DNA of 64,000 nt from an uncultured bacterium. GTDB taxonomy: Bacteria; Planctomycetota; UBA1135; GCA-002686595. A program made the position numbers and the translations under genes. Numbering within the stretch: the first letter of the stretch is position 1; each line of letters starts with the position of its first letter. Shown here piece after piece: positions 8,860 to 17,995 of this stretch. The DNA lies in NCBI GenBank assembly GCA_938075305.1, contig CALJGV010000007.1:1-64000 (forward strand), given 5' to 3'. A model generated the notes under the pieces. It did no database searches. It had not been told where the DNA came from and was given only the letters and a program-made list of their open reading frames with translations.

Positions 8860-9290
8860 CCCGCATGACCACGATCTTCGATGCGATCCTCGACGGGGAG
8901 ATTCCCTGCCACCGCGTGTTCGAGAACGAGCACGTCCTCGCCTTCCTCGACATCGGCCCGCTGTCCCACGGGCACACGCTCGTCATCCCCAAGGAGCGGC
9001 GGGCCCAGCTCCACGAGCTGAGCGACGACGCCTCGGCCGAGATCGGGAGGGCCCTCCCCCGCATCGCGAGGGCGGTCCTCTCGGCCACCGGCGCCACCGC
9101 CTACAACGTCCTCCAGAACAACGGCTCCGAGGCCCACCAGGCCGTCTTCCACGTGCACTTCCACATCATCCCACGCTTCGGCGACGGCTCGGGGCTCGGC
9201 ATCGGTTGGACCCCGGGGGAGCTCACCAACGGCGAGGACCTCGCCGCCGCCGTGGCCCGCGCCCTCGAGGACGGGGAGGCGACCCAATGA
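8856..9290 (+). CDS. HIT-family nucleotide hydrolase
   Basis: The start is ATG at 8856, which overlaps the preceding stop as ATGA, giving 144 residues. The histidine triad reads HVHFHIIP at residues 99-106. The N-terminal part (IFDAILDGEIPCHRVFEN) and PLSHGHTLVIPK are typical of HinT/HIT hydrolases that cleave nucleoside phosphoramidates or dinucleotides. HIT proteins often bind a zinc ion, which may be relevant to the neighbouring zinc-binding lipoprotein. The gene overlaps the dihydroorotase gene by ATGA. Confidence 0.93.
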   Translation: MTRMTTIFDAILDGEIPCHRVFENEHVLAFLDIGPLSHGHTLVIPKERRAQLHELSDDASAEIGRALPRIARAVLSATGATAYNVLQNNGSEAHQAVFHVHFHIIPRFGDGSGLGIGWTPGELTNGEDLAAAVARALEDGEATQ

Positions 9291-10624
9291 GCGGCTCGAT
9301 CCTCATCCACGGCGGGACCGTCGTCGGCCGAACCGGCGCCTCCGCAGGCGACGTGCTCATCAAGGACGGGATCGTCGCCTCCGTGGGCAAGGACCTGGCC
9401 AGCCAGCCTCCGACCGCGGGCGTCGAGCGGCTGGACGCGACGGGGCGGCTGGTCTTCCCCGGTCTCACCGACCCCCAGGTTCACTTCCGTGAGCCTGGGA
9501 TGCCCCACAAGGAGGACCTCAGCTCCGGGTCCCTGGCCGCCATCGCAGGCGGCGTCACGGCGTTCTACGAGATGCCGAACACGAAGCCGAACACGGACTC
9601 GCCCGAGCGCCTCGAGGACAAGCTCTCCAGGGCCTCGGGCCGCTGCCACGCGGACTACGGCTTCTTCATCGGGGGCACGCGCGAGAACGCCGACCACCTC
9701 GGCGAGTGGGAGACGCTCCCCGGCTGCGCGGGCATCAAGGTCTTCATGGGGTCCTCAACCGGCTCGCTGCTCGTGGCCGATGACCCCACCCTCGAGCGCA
9801 TCCTCCGCTCGGGAGAGCGACGGGTGACGTTCCACAGCGAGGACGACTACCGGCTCAAGGACCGCTACGCCGAGGTCCAGCCGGGCACCCACGTGCGCGA
9901 GCACCCTCACATCCGCGATGTGGAGTGCGCGGTGCGCTCCACCCGCCGGCTCCTCGATCTGGCGGAGAAGACGGGCCGCAAGATCCACATCCTGCACGTC
10001 TCCAGCGCGGACGAGATCCACATGGTCCGCGAGCGCGACCTTGGGGACCTCGTGACGGTCGAGCTGACCCCCAACCACCTCTTCCTGGCGGCCCCCGACT
10101 GCTACGAGACCCACGGCACCTGGGCCCAGATGAACCCGCCCGTGCGGGATCGGGCCCACCAGGAGGTCCTGCGGGAGGCCGCGGCGGACGGCACCGCCGC
10201 CTGCATCGGCTCGGACCACGCCCCCCACACCGCCGAGGAGAAGGCCCAGCCCTTCCCGGTTTCTCCCTCGGGGATCGCCGGGGTCCAGACCACCCTCCCC
10301 CTCCTCATGACCGCCGTCCGAGACGGTTGGCTGCGGATGGAGGACATCGTCCGCCTCTGCGTGGACGGCCCGGCGCGGGTCTACGGCGACACGGGGCGTG
10401 GCCCATTGTCGCCTGGCGCCCTCGGGAACGCCGTGCTGGTGGACCCAGATGCCGTCGGGAGGATCGACCAGCGCCCGTTCCACAGCCGCTCGGGCAGGAC
10501 ACCCTTCGCGGACGTGGAGCTCTCCGGGTGGCCGGTGGCGACCGTCCTCCGGGGCAATGTGGCCTACCTGGACGGCAGCGCACGGGGCCCCTCGGCGGGG
10601 CGAATGGTCGCCTTTCCCGGCTGA
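9287..10624 (+). CDS. pyrC: Dihydroorotase, variant with Gln in place of the first HxH metal ligand
   Basis: The 445-residue enzyme starts at the ATG at 9287, inside an ATGA overlap with the HIT gene. Dihydroorotase closes carbamoyl-aspartate to dihydroorotate in pyrimidine synthesis. Visible motifs are TDPQVHFREPG (63-71), where Q64 replaces the first His of the usual HxH, the Lys in GIKVFMGS, HSED, HILHVSS and GSDHAPH. Allantoinase is a less likely alternative. I recall the Q-type as a known sub-branch of dihydroorotases, for example in Bacteroidetes. Its place behind a zinc-binding lipoprotein suggests a zinc-sparing isoform. Confidence 0.88.
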   Translation: MSGSILIHGGTVVGRTGASAGDVLIKDGIVASVGKDLASQPPTAGVERLDATGRLVFPGLTDPQVHFREPGMPHKEDLSSGSLAAIAGGVTAFYEMPNTKPNTDSPERLEDKLSRASGRCHADYGFFIGGTRENADHLGEWETLPGCAGIKVFMGSSTGSLLVADDPTLERILRSGERRVTFHSEDDYRLKDRYAEVQPGTHVREHPHIRDVECAVRSTRRLLDLAEKTGRKIHILHVSSADEIHMVRERDLGDLVTVELTPNHLFLAAPDCYETHGTWAQMNPPVRDRAHQEVLREAAADGTAACIGSDHAPHTAEEKAQPFPVSPSGIAGVQTTLPLLMTAVRDGWLRMEDIVRLCVDGPARVYGDTGRGPLSPGALGNAVLVDPDAVGRIDQRPFHSRSGRTPFADVELSGWPVATVLRGNVAYLDGSARGPSAGRMVAFPG

Positions 10625-10809
10625 CCGGGATCCCGGGCTGGCCCCCTCCCGAAAGTTCGGCGCCGGGACATCGCCCGCGGAGCTGGACCCTGGATAGAAT
10701 GCGCGCCAAATTTCGTGGTGGGCTCCGCTCCCACGGCCCATGAAAAGGCCGCGGGGTCTCCACGAAAGGACCTCCGATAGTCCACTTCCCAGCAGCCCCC
10801 GCGCCGACT

Positions 10810-10831
10810 CCCCGCCCCTCGAAGGGCGGGG
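10810..10831 (+). promoter_or_regulatory. GC-rich hairpin in the nqrA leader
   Basis: CCCCGCCC (10810-10817) pairs with GGGCGGGG (10824-10831) around a 6-nt loop, 28 nt before the nqrA start. There is no T-tract, so it is more likely a leader structure than a terminator. A TAGAAT hexamer at 10695-10700 could be the -10 box of the operon, although no good -35 box is visible. Confidence 0.35.
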
Positions 10832-10859
10832 GCCCCGGTCGCGACCTGACCCCGAATTC

Positions 10860-12209
10860 ATGGCAACGATCAAAGCCAGACGAGGCCTCGATCTACCGAT
10901 CCACGGCGCGCCCTCGGACGCCGCCGTCGTCGATCGCCTCGACGTCAACCGAGTCGCCCTTCTTCCCCAGGAAGTCCTGGGCGCAAAGGTCCGCCTCCTA
11001 GCCCAGGAGGGCGACACCGTCCAGGTGGGCACCCCGCTGATGTGCGATCGCCGCGACGAGGCGGCGATCTTCACGTCCCCGGCAGCGGGCAAGATCACGG
11101 CCATCCACCGCGGGAAGCGGCGGGCGGTCCTCTCCATCGTCATCGAGGTGTCCGGCTACGAAGACGCGATCCCCTTCGATCCGATCGACGTCAGCGCGGC
11201 CACTCGGGAGGAGATCAAGGCGTCCCTGCTCGGCTCCGGGCTCTGGCCGACGATCCGCCGCAGGCCCTTCGATCGGGTGGCCATCTCCACCGACGAGCCC
11301 GCGGGGATCGTCGTCCAGGCCTACGACTCCAGCCCCCTCGCCCCCGACCTCACCGAGGTCGTGGCGGGACGGGACGCCGACCTCAAGGTCGGACTCGCGG
11401 CGCTCCGCAAGCTCACCGACGGGCTCGTCCACGTCGCGGTGAAGGACGGCGTGCGCTGGGGTCGGTTCCTCGAGGACGGCATCCAGGTTCACCAGTTCCG
11501 TGGACCGCACCCTGCAGGGACCGCCGGCTTCTCCATCCACAGCCTGTGCCCCGCCGGCGCCAACCGCACGGTCTGGCACGTGGGCGTCCAGGACGTCGCG
11601 GACATCGGCCGCCTCCTCCGGGATGGCAAGCGCCCCACGGAGCGCATCATCAGCATCGGCGGGCCGGCCGCCCGCTCCCCGAAGATCGTCCGCACGCGCC
11701 CCGGCGCAGACCTCGAGCAGCTCTGCCTGGGCGAGGTCGAGGCCACCCAACCCCGCTTCGTGAACGGCTCCGCGGTCTGGGGCAACATCGCCAGCGTGGA
11801 GGACCACACCGGGTTCATCGGGCGCTGGAACACCCAGGTGACGCTGCTGGAGGACGGGGTGACCCGCGACCTCCTCGGCTGGGCCCTCCCCATCAGCGGG
11901 CGCTACACCCAGACCAACACCGTCTGGGACAAGTTCTTCCGCAAGGCGTTCCGGTACGACACCGACACCAACGGGAGCCTGCGGGCCATCGTTCCCATCG
12001 GCCAGTACGAGTCCGTGATGCCCATGGACGTGCTCGCCACCCAGCTCATCAAGGCCCTCGCGGCCAAAGACCTCGAGTCCGCCGAGAAGCTCGGCGTGCT
12101 GGAGCTCTCCGAAGAAGACCTGGCCCTCTGCCAGGTCGTGGACCCCTCCAAGGTGCCGATCACCGACTGGCTCCGCGACATGCTGACCACCATCGAGAAG
12201 GAGGGCTGA
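10860..12209 (+). CDS. nqrA: Na+-translocating NADH:quinone reductase subunit A
   Basis: The start is ATG at 10860 (MATIKARRGLDLPIHG), giving 449 residues, the usual NqrA length. The N-terminal stretch and the segment with LLAQEGDTVQVGTPLMCDR match the NqrA barrel-sandwich-like fold. NqrA is the cytoplasm-facing subunit that contributes to quinone handling next to NqrB. It is the first gene of a six-gene nqr operon, and nqrB starts 1 nt after its stop. Confidence 0.96.
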   Translation: MATIKARRGLDLPIHGAPSDAAVVDRLDVNRVALLPQEVLGAKVRLLAQEGDTVQVGTPLMCDRRDEAAIFTSPAAGKITAIHRGKRRAVLSIVIEVSGYEDAIPFDPIDVSAATREEIKASLLGSGLWPTIRRRPFDRVAISTDEPAGIVVQAYDSSPLAPDLTEVVAGRDADLKVGLAALRKLTDGLVHVAVKDGVRWGRFLEDGIQVHQFRGPHPAGTAGFSIHSLCPAGANRTVWHVGVQDVADIGRLLRDGKRPTERIISIGGPAARSPKIVRTRPGADLEQLCLGEVEATQPRFVNGSAVWGNIASVEDHTGFIGRWNTQVTLLEDGVTRDLLGWALPISGRYTQTNTVWDKFFRKAFRYDTDTNGSLRAIVPIGQYESVMPMDVLATQLIKALAAKDLESAEKLGVLELSEEDLALCQVVDPSKVPITDWLRDMLTTIEKEG

Positions 12210-12210
12210 G

Positions 12211-13428
12211 ATGAAGATCCTCAGGGACACCCTCGACAAGTTCGAGCCGCTCTTCACCAAGGGCGGGAAGCTCGAGAAGCTCTACCCGGTCTACGAGGCC
12301 GCGGACACCTTCCTCTACACGCCCGGCCATCGGACGGCCTCCGGCCCCTCCGTGCGGGACGGGATCGACCTCAAGCGCATGATGATCATGGTCGTCATCG
12401 CGCTCGTCCCGGCCACCCTGTTCGGGATGTGGAACGTGGGCTTCCAGCACCTGCGGGCGACCCAGGACTGGAACCTCGCCCCCACCGCCGCCCCGTTCTT
12501 CGAGTGCCTGCTCTACGGGGCCATCAAGTTCATCCCCGTCTACGCGGTGACCATCGTGGCGGGCGGCACGGCAGAGGCCATCTTCTCGATCCTGCGCAAG
12601 CACGAGATCAACGAGGGCTTCCTCGTGACCTCGCTGCTGTTCCCGCTCACCCTGCCGCCGGACATCCCGCTCTGGCAGGTCGCCGTCGGGATCATCTTCG
12701 GCGTCGTGATCGGCAAGGAGATCTTCGGGGGCACGGGAATGAACATCCTCAACCCCGCCCTCACCGCGCGGATCTTCCTCTACTTCGCCTACCCGGTGGA
12801 CATCTCCGGCGACCGCGTGTGGGTCTCGGGCAGCGGCTCGGGCGAGTGGATCGACGGGGCCACGGGCGCCACGCCCCTCGCGTTCTTCTACTCCAACGGC
12901 AACGCCCCCGAGGCGATGGCGGCGGCGGACTCCCTGAGCATCGGCTGGTTCGACGCCTTCATGGGCTGGATCCCCGGCTCCATGGGCGAGACCTCGACGC
13001 TGATGTGCCTGCTGGGCGCCGGCATCCTGATCTTCAGCAAGGTCGGCTCCTGGCGGATCATGGCGGGCTGCGGCCTGGGCATGCTCGCCTTCACGCTGCT
13101 GCTGAACTTCGTCGCCTTCGCCGCGGGCCTCGGCGCGGACCACTACACGGCCGTCTCCCCTGCCTGGCACTTCGTCATCGGCAGCTTCGCCTTCGGCTCG
13201 ATCTTCATGGCGACCGATCCCGTGTCTGCCGCCCAGACCAACACCGGGCGCTGGATCTACGGCTTCATGATCGGCGCCCTCACCATCCTCGTCCGCGTGC
13301 TGAACCCGGCCTACCCCGCCGGGATCATGCTCGCCATCGTCTTCATGAACGTGTTCGCACCCCTGATTGACCACTACGTCATGAAGGCGAACATCCGCCG
13401 CCGGGAGGTTCGCCTTGGACTTCAGTAA
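12211..13428 (+). CDS. nqrB: Na+-translocating NADH:quinone reductase subunit B
   Basis: This 405-residue polytopic membrane subunit carries a covalent FMN and forms much of the sodium path. The flavinylation motif DGATGAT is seen at residues 215-221, so FMN should sit on T221 after transfer by ApbE. Multiple hydrophobic helices span about residues 55-400. The gene overlaps nqrC by 14 nt. Confidence 0.97.
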   Translation: MKILRDTLDKFEPLFTKGGKLEKLYPVYEAADTFLYTPGHRTASGPSVRDGIDLKRMMIMVVIALVPATLFGMWNVGFQHLRATQDWNLAPTAAPFFECLLYGAIKFIPVYAVTIVAGGTAEAIFSILRKHEINEGFLVTSLLFPLTLPPDIPLWQVAVGIIFGVVIGKEIFGGTGMNILNPALTARIFLYFAYPVDISGDRVWVSGSGSGEWIDGATGATPLAFFYSNGNAPEAMAAADSLSIGWFDAFMGWIPGSMGETSTLMCLLGAGILIFSKVGSWRIMAGCGLGMLAFTLLLNFVAFAAGLGADHYTAVSPAWHFVIGSFAFGSIFMATDPVSAAQTNTGRWIYGFMIGALTILVRVLNPAYPAGIMLAIVFMNVFAPLIDHYVMKANIRRREVRLGLQ

Positions 13429-14176
13429 CAAGTATGTGCTCGGGTTCGCCCTGCTCCTCTGCGTCGTCTGCTCCGCGCTGGTCTCGTCCACCGCGGTCGC
13501 GCTCAAGGAGCGCCAGGACGCCAACAAGGAGCTCGATCAGCGCCGCCAGGTGATCCGCGTGGCGGGCCTCGCTCAGCCCGGCGACGCCCTCCCCAAGGAG
13601 ACCGTCGACACGCTCTTCGAGAGCATCCAGGGGCGGGTGATCGACCGCGAGACGGGCGACTACATCGACGTACCCGTGGCCAGCGTGGACCCGATCAAGG
13701 AGTCGAAGGACGCCGAGATGTCGGCCAAGACCCCGTCCGAGTTCAAGGCCGCCCAGGTCTCGCGCCTCTCGAACCGCCTCCAGGTGTTCGAGGTCAAGAC
13801 GCCGGGCAAGGAGTGCCTGGTCCTCCCCATCCACGGCAAGGGCCTGTGGTCCACCATGTACGGCTACCTGGCCGTCAAGAACGACCTCTCGGAGGTCGTC
13901 GGCATCACCTTCTACGCCCACGGCGAGACCCCCGGCCTGGGCGGTGAGATCGACAACCCCTCCTGGAAGGCGCAGTTCCCCGGCAAGAGCGTCTTCGGCG
14001 CCGACGGCGTGGGCCTGGGCGTCGTGAAGGCGAGCGCCCCGCGCGACGCGGACTACGAGGTTGACGGCCTCTCCGGCGCGACGATCACCACCAAGGGCGT
14101 CGACGCGACCATCAAGCTGTGGCTCGGCCCCGCCGGCTACGGCCCCTACCTCGAGCAGTTCAAGACTCAGGGCTGA
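13415..14176 (+). CDS. nqrC: Na+-translocating NADH:quinone reductase subunit C
   Basis: The start is TTG at 13415, supported by a GGGAGG ribosome binding site at 13402-13407 and by the family N-terminus. This places the start inside the end of nqrB. The 253-residue protein has one N-terminal membrane helix (about 7-29) and an external FMN domain. The flavinylation motif DGLSGAT at 217-223 predicts covalent FMN on T223. It passes electrons from the NqrD/E iron centre to NqrB. Confidence 0.96.
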   Translation: MDFSNKYVLGFALLLCVVCSALVSSTAVALKERQDANKELDQRRQVIRVAGLAQPGDALPKETVDTLFESIQGRVIDRETGDYIDVPVASVDPIKESKDAEMSAKTPSEFKAAQVSRLSNRLQVFEVKTPGKECLVLPIHGKGLWSTMYGYLAVKNDLSEVVGITFYAHGETPGLGGEIDNPSWKAQFPGKSVFGADGVGLGVVKASAPRDADYEVDGLSGATITTKGVDATIKLWLGPAGYGPYLEQFKTQG

Positions 14177-14197
14177 GCCCGAGACCCGACTCTTCCC

Positions 14198-14821
14198 ATG
14201 GATAAGGCAACACGGGGCATTCTCCTCGACCCCCTTCACGAGCAGAACCCGATCACCCTCCAGGTGCTCGGGATCTGCTCGGCCCTCGCGGTCACGACGA
14301 AGCTGGAGACGGCCTTCGTGATGAGCGCGGCGCTGACCTTCGTGCTCGTGTGCTCCAACACGACCATCTCGCTGCTGCGGAACAAGATCCCCGGCAGCAT
14401 TCGGATCATCACCCAGCTCGCGATCATCGCCTCCCTGGTGATCGTCGCGGACCAGGTGCTGAAGGCCTTCCTGTTCGACACGTCGAAGGCCCTCTCGGTC
14501 TTCGTCGGGCTGATCATCACCAACTGCATCGTCATGGGGCGCGCCGAGGCCTTCGCGATGGCGAACCCGCCCATGGCCTCCGCCCTGGACGGCTTCGCAA
14601 ACTCCATGGGCTACAGCGTGGTGCTGATCTACGTGGCCCTGTTCCGCGAGCTCCTCGGCTCCGGCAAGGTGCTCGGGAGCCCGGTGTTCGCCAGCGTGAG
14701 CGACGGCGGCTGGTACGTCCCCAACGGCCTGATGGTCCTCTCCCCCGGCGCCTTCTTCCTGATCGGTCTCCTGATCTGGGTCCAGCGCTCGATGACTCCC
14801 ACCCTCCAGGAGGCGGACTGA
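14198..14821 (+). CDS. nqrD: Na+-translocating NADH:quinone reductase subunit D
   Basis: This 207-residue protein with several membrane helices belongs to the NqrD/RnfE family. C27 (GICSAL) and C110 (ITNCIVMGR) are the two conserved cysteines that, with two from NqrE, hold the iron centre in the middle of the membrane. It lies 21 nt after nqrC and 4 nt before nqrE. Confidence 0.96.
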   Translation: MDKATRGILLDPLHEQNPITLQVLGICSALAVTTKLETAFVMSAALTFVLVCSNTTISLLRNKIPGSIRIITQLAIIASLVIVADQVLKAFLFDTSKALSVFVGLIITNCIVMGRAEAFAMANPPMASALDGFANSMGYSVVLIYVALFRELLGSGKVLGSPVFASVSDGGWYVPNGLMVLSPGAFFLIGLLIWVQRSMTPTLQEAD

Positions 14822-14825
14822 CGCC

Positions 14826-15443
14826 ATGGACCTCATCAACCTCGCGCTGAAGGCGATCTTCGTCGAGAACATCGCCCTGGCCTTCTTCCTCGGCATGTGC
14901 TCCTTCCTGGCGGTGTCCAAGAAGGTCGACACCGCCATGGGCCTCGGCCTCGCGGTCGTCTTCGTCCTGACCGTCGTCACGCCCCTCAACGCGCTGATCA
15001 ACAACTTCATCCTCAAGGAGGGCGCCCTCGCCTGGGCCCTCGGCGAGGAGAAGGCGGCCGGCTACGACCTCAGCTTCCTCGCGTTCATCACCTTCATCGC
15101 GACCATCGCGGCGGCGGTGCAGATCGTGGAGATGTCCATCGACAAGTTCGCCCCGGCGCTCTACTCGGCCCTGGGCGTGTTCCTGCCGCTGATCGCGGTG
15201 AACTGCGCCATCCTCGGCTCGTCCCTCTTCATGGTCGAGCGCGAGTACACCGTGATTCAGTCCACCGTCTTCGGGTTCGGCAGCGGCGTCGGCTTCTGGC
15301 TCGCCATCGTCGCCCTCGCGGCCATCCGTGAGCGCCTCAAGTACTCCAACGTGCCCCCCGGCCTCCGCGGCCTCGGCATCACCTTCATGATCACGGGCCT
15401 GATGGCCATGGGCTTCATGATCTTCGGCGGCATCCAGCTCTAG
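14826..15443 (+). CDS. nqrE: Na+-translocating NADH:quinone reductase subunit E
   Basis: This 205-residue membrane protein of the NqrE/RnfA family is a structural mirror partner of NqrD. C25 (FLGMCSF) and C127 (AVNCAILG) complete the four-cysteine iron site. A 74-nt gap separates it from nqrF. Confidence 0.97.
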   Translation: MDLINLALKAIFVENIALAFFLGMCSFLAVSKKVDTAMGLGLAVVFVLTVVTPLNALINNFILKEGALAWALGEEKAAGYDLSFLAFITFIATIAAAVQIVEMSIDKFAPALYSALGVFLPLIAVNCAILGSSLFMVEREYTVIQSTVFGFGSGVGFWLAIVALAAIRERLKYSNVPPGLRGLGITFMITGLMAMGFMIFGGIQL

Positions 15444-15517
15444 GCCCTGCGGCGGGCCGTCGCCTGCGCATATACGCACACTCGAAACCGTCAACAGACC
15501 GGTTCAGACTTCTATCC

Positions 15518-16747
15518 ATGGACACCTTCATCTTCGGTGTGGCCGCGTTCTCGCTGGTCGGACTCTTCATCGTCGGCGTGCTGCTGATCGCCCGCTCGCA
15601 GCTCGTGAGCAGCGGCTCGGTGCGGATCATCGTCAACGGCGATGAGAGCCAGGCCATCGAGACCAAGGCAGGAGGCACCCTCCTCGCCACCCTCGCGGAA
15701 CAGAAACTCTTCATCCCCTCGGCGTGCGGCGGCGGCGGGACCTGCGCCCAGTGCCTCGTCAACATCGACGAGGGCGGCGGGGAGCTCCTCCCCACCGAGG
15801 AGGGACACATCACCCGCGGCATGGCCAAGGAAGGCTGCCGCCTCTCCTGCCAGGTCAAGGTGAAGAACGACATGCGCATCCGCGTGCCGGACTCCGTCTT
15901 CTCCGTGCAGAAGTGGGACTGCGAGGTCGTCTCGAACGAGAACGTCGCCACGTTCATCAAGGAGTTCAAGGTTCGCCTCCCCGAGGGCAAGAAGATCGAC
16001 TTCACGTCGGGCGACTACATCCAGATCGAGATCCCGCCCCACGACGTCAGCTACAAGAACTTCGAGGTCGAGGAGGAGTACCGGGAGGACTGGGACAAGT
16101 TCGACCTGTGGCGCTTCCAGTCGAAGACCGACGACACCGTCGAGCGCGCGTATTCCATGGCCAACTACCCGGCGGAGGGCGACGACATCGTCATGCTCAA
16201 CGTCCGGATCGCCTCGCCCCCCCCGAGGCTGCCCGACGTCCCCCCGGGCAAGGGCAGCTCGTACATCTTCGACCAGAAGCCTGGCGACAAGGTGACGATC
16301 TCCGGCCCGTTCGGTGAGTTCCACATCAAGCCCACCGAGCGCGAGATGATCTTCATCGGCGGCGGCGCCGGCATGGCCCCCCTCCGGAGCCACATCATGC
16401 GCATGCTCGAGACGGAGAAGACCGGGCGCAAGATGTCGTACTGGTACGGAGCCCGCTCCCTGCGCGAGATGTTCTACGTGGAGGATTTCGATCGCCTCCA
16501 GTCGGAGAACGACAACTTCAAGTGGCACGTCGCCCTGAGCGAGCCGCTGCCCGAGGACAACTGGGAGGGCCACACGGGCTTCATCCACCAGGTTGTCCTT
16601 GAGAACTACCTCAAGGACCACCCCGCCCCGGAGGAGTGCGAGTACTACCTCTGCGGCCCGCCGATGATGAACCAGGCCGTCCTCCAGATGCTGGACGACC
16701 TGGGCGTCGACCCCGAGATGATCGACCTCGACGACTTCGGCGGCTGA
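15518..16747 (+). CDS. nqrF: Na+-translocating NADH:quinone reductase subunit F, NADH-oxidising
   Basis: This 409-residue subunit takes electrons from NADH. It has an N-terminal membrane helix (about 5-26) and a ferredoxin-like domain with 2Fe-2S cysteines C70, C76, C79 and C111. It then has an FAD-binding domain with [13 protein letters not shown] and an NADH domain with [15 protein letters not shown]. It is the last structural gene of the operon and is followed by a strong terminator-type hairpin. Confidence 0.97.
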   Translation: MDTFIFGVAAFSLVGLFIVGVLLIARSQLVSSGSVRIIVNGDESQAIETKAGGTLLATLAEQKLFIPSACGGGGTCAQCLVNIDEGGGELLPTEEGHITRGMAKEGCRLSCQVKVKNDMRIRVPDSVFSVQKWDCEVVSNENVATFIKEFKVRLPEGKKIDFTSGDYIQIEIPPHDVSYKNFEVEEEYREDWDKFDLWRFQSKTDDTVERAYSMANYPAEGDDIVMLNVRIASPPPRLPDVPPGKGSSYIFDQKPGDKVTISGPFGEFHIKPTEREMIFIGGGAGMAPLRSHIMRMLETEKTGRKMSYWYGARSLREMFYVEDFDRLQSENDNFKWHVALSEPLPEDNWEGHTGFIHQVVLENYLKDHPAPEECEYYLCGPPMMNQAVLQMLDDLGVDPEMIDLDDFGG

Positions 16748-16766
16748 GCCACCCGGGCTAACCTGA

Positions 16767-16808
16767 GGAGCGGCGTGGCGAACGATCGCCACGCCGCTCC
16801 TTTCATTT
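16767..16808 (+). terminator. Intrinsic terminator-type hairpin between nqrF and apbE
   Basis: 16767-16781 and 16786-16800 form a perfect 15-bp stem with a 4-nt loop, followed by TTTCATTT. It lies 20 nt after the nqrF stop and 10 nt before the ATG of apbE, so it also shapes the apbE leader. An in-frame GTG at 16775, preceded by GAGGAG, lies within the stem. Confidence 0.85.
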
Positions 16809-16810
16809 CC

Positions 16811-17986
16811 ATGCGCACCCTCTGCCTCCTCCTCGCCCTCGCAGGGCTCTCCATCGCGGCCTCCCTGGCTTCCTGTGGCCCTGGCGGCGTGCAGGTCCCC
16901 ACCGCCGTCCGGATCGGCGGGCAGTGCATGGGCACCAGCTGGTCCGCCGTGGTGACCCTGCAGCCCGGCGAGCGCGCCGAGCGTGTGGGCGCCCTTGTTC
17001 AGGACCGCCTGGACGAGGTCGACCGCGCGCTGAGCACCTGGAAGGAAGACAGCGACCTCTCACGGCTCAACCGCGCCGCGCCCGACGCCCGGGAAGGGGC
17101 GGCCGCAGACACCCTGGAGGTCCTCCGCCTCGGCCGCGAGCTGTGGGAGGCGACCGGGGGAGCCTTCGACCCCTCGGTGGGACCGCTCACCCGCCTCTGG
17201 GGGTTCGGCTCCTACGAGGTCGAGCAGACCGCACCCACGCCAGAGGAGGTCGCAACCGCGCTGGAGCAGGTCGGCCTCGACGACCTCCTCATGGGCGAGC
17301 CCGGGATCGTGGTACAGGGGACCGTGGAACAGGGGACGGAGGAGTCCGAGGTCACCGCGGGCTGGATCGCCCGCTCCCGCGACGACCTCGAGATCGACGC
17401 CTCGGCCGTAGCCAAGGGCTACGGCGTGGACGTCGCCGCCGCCGCTCTCCTGGCGTCAGGCCACGACGAGTTCATGATCGAGGTGGGCGGCGAGCTGGTG
17501 CTCAGCGGCCGCAACCCCGAGGGCATCCCCTGGCGCATCGGCGTGGACGACCCGCTCCCGCCCGCCGGCAGCGACCCGCTCTCTCCCATGGCCCTGGCGC
17601 CCCGGCCACCCATCGCACGCCTCTCCATGACCCGCGGCGGCGTGGCCACCAGCGGGGACTACCGCAACGTGCGCCGCGTGGGCAGCCGGCTCGTGAGCCA
17701 CGTGATCGACCCCCGCACGGGCTACCCCATCGACCACGATCTCGCCTCGGCGACCGTCATCGCCCCCACCTGCGCCGAGGCCGACGGCCTCGCGACCGCG
17801 ACGATGGTGCTCGGGCCTATCGAGGGCCTCGAGCTGCTCGAGGCGCTGGAGGGCGTGGAGGGCTACCTGCTGGTGCGCACGCACAACGCCGAGGCGCCCA
17901 TCGAGGCCCTCATGACCTCGGGCATGTCGGCGGTGCTCATGGACGGGCCCGGCGACGGGCGCGTCTCCCGACAGCGCGGGCGCTGA
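16811..17986 (+). CDS. apbE: FAD:protein FMN transferase, lipoprotein
   Basis: ApbE transfers FMN from FAD onto the Thr of the DGx(S/T)GAT motif of NqrB and NqrC, both encoded just upstream. From ATG 16811 the protein begins with a lipoprotein signal ending at LASC (Cys22). It then carries the family region GTSWSAVV, the segment WGFGSY, DASAVAKGYGVDVAA and, near the C-terminus, HVIDPRTGYP. A GTG at 16775 with a nearby GAGGAG would add 12 residues but lies inside the terminator stem, so the start is uncertain. The gene converges on nqrM. Confidence 0.93.
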   Translation: MRTLCLLLALAGLSIAASLASCGPGGVQVPTAVRIGGQCMGTSWSAVVTLQPGERAERVGALVQDRLDEVDRALSTWKEDSDLSRLNRAAPDAREGAAADTLEVLRLGRELWEATGGAFDPSVGPLTRLWGFGSYEVEQTAPTPEEVATALEQVGLDDLLMGEPGIVVQGTVEQGTEESEVTAGWIARSRDDLEIDASAVAKGYGVDVAAAALLASGHDEFMIEVGGELVLSGRNPEGIPWRIGVDDPLPPAGSDPLSPMALAPRPPIARLSMTRGGVATSGDYRNVRRVGSRLVSHVIDPRTGYPIDHDLASATVIAPTCAEADGLATATMVLGPIEGLELLEALEGVEGYLLVRTHNAEAPIEALMTSGMSAVLMDGPGDGRVSRQRGR

Positions 17987-17995
17987 GGCGCTCTC

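Noticed and set aside
10625-10636. Palindrome CCGGGATCCCGG after the dihydroorotase gene as a terminator
   Set aside because: It has no loop and no T-tract, so it cannot form a normal terminator hairpin.
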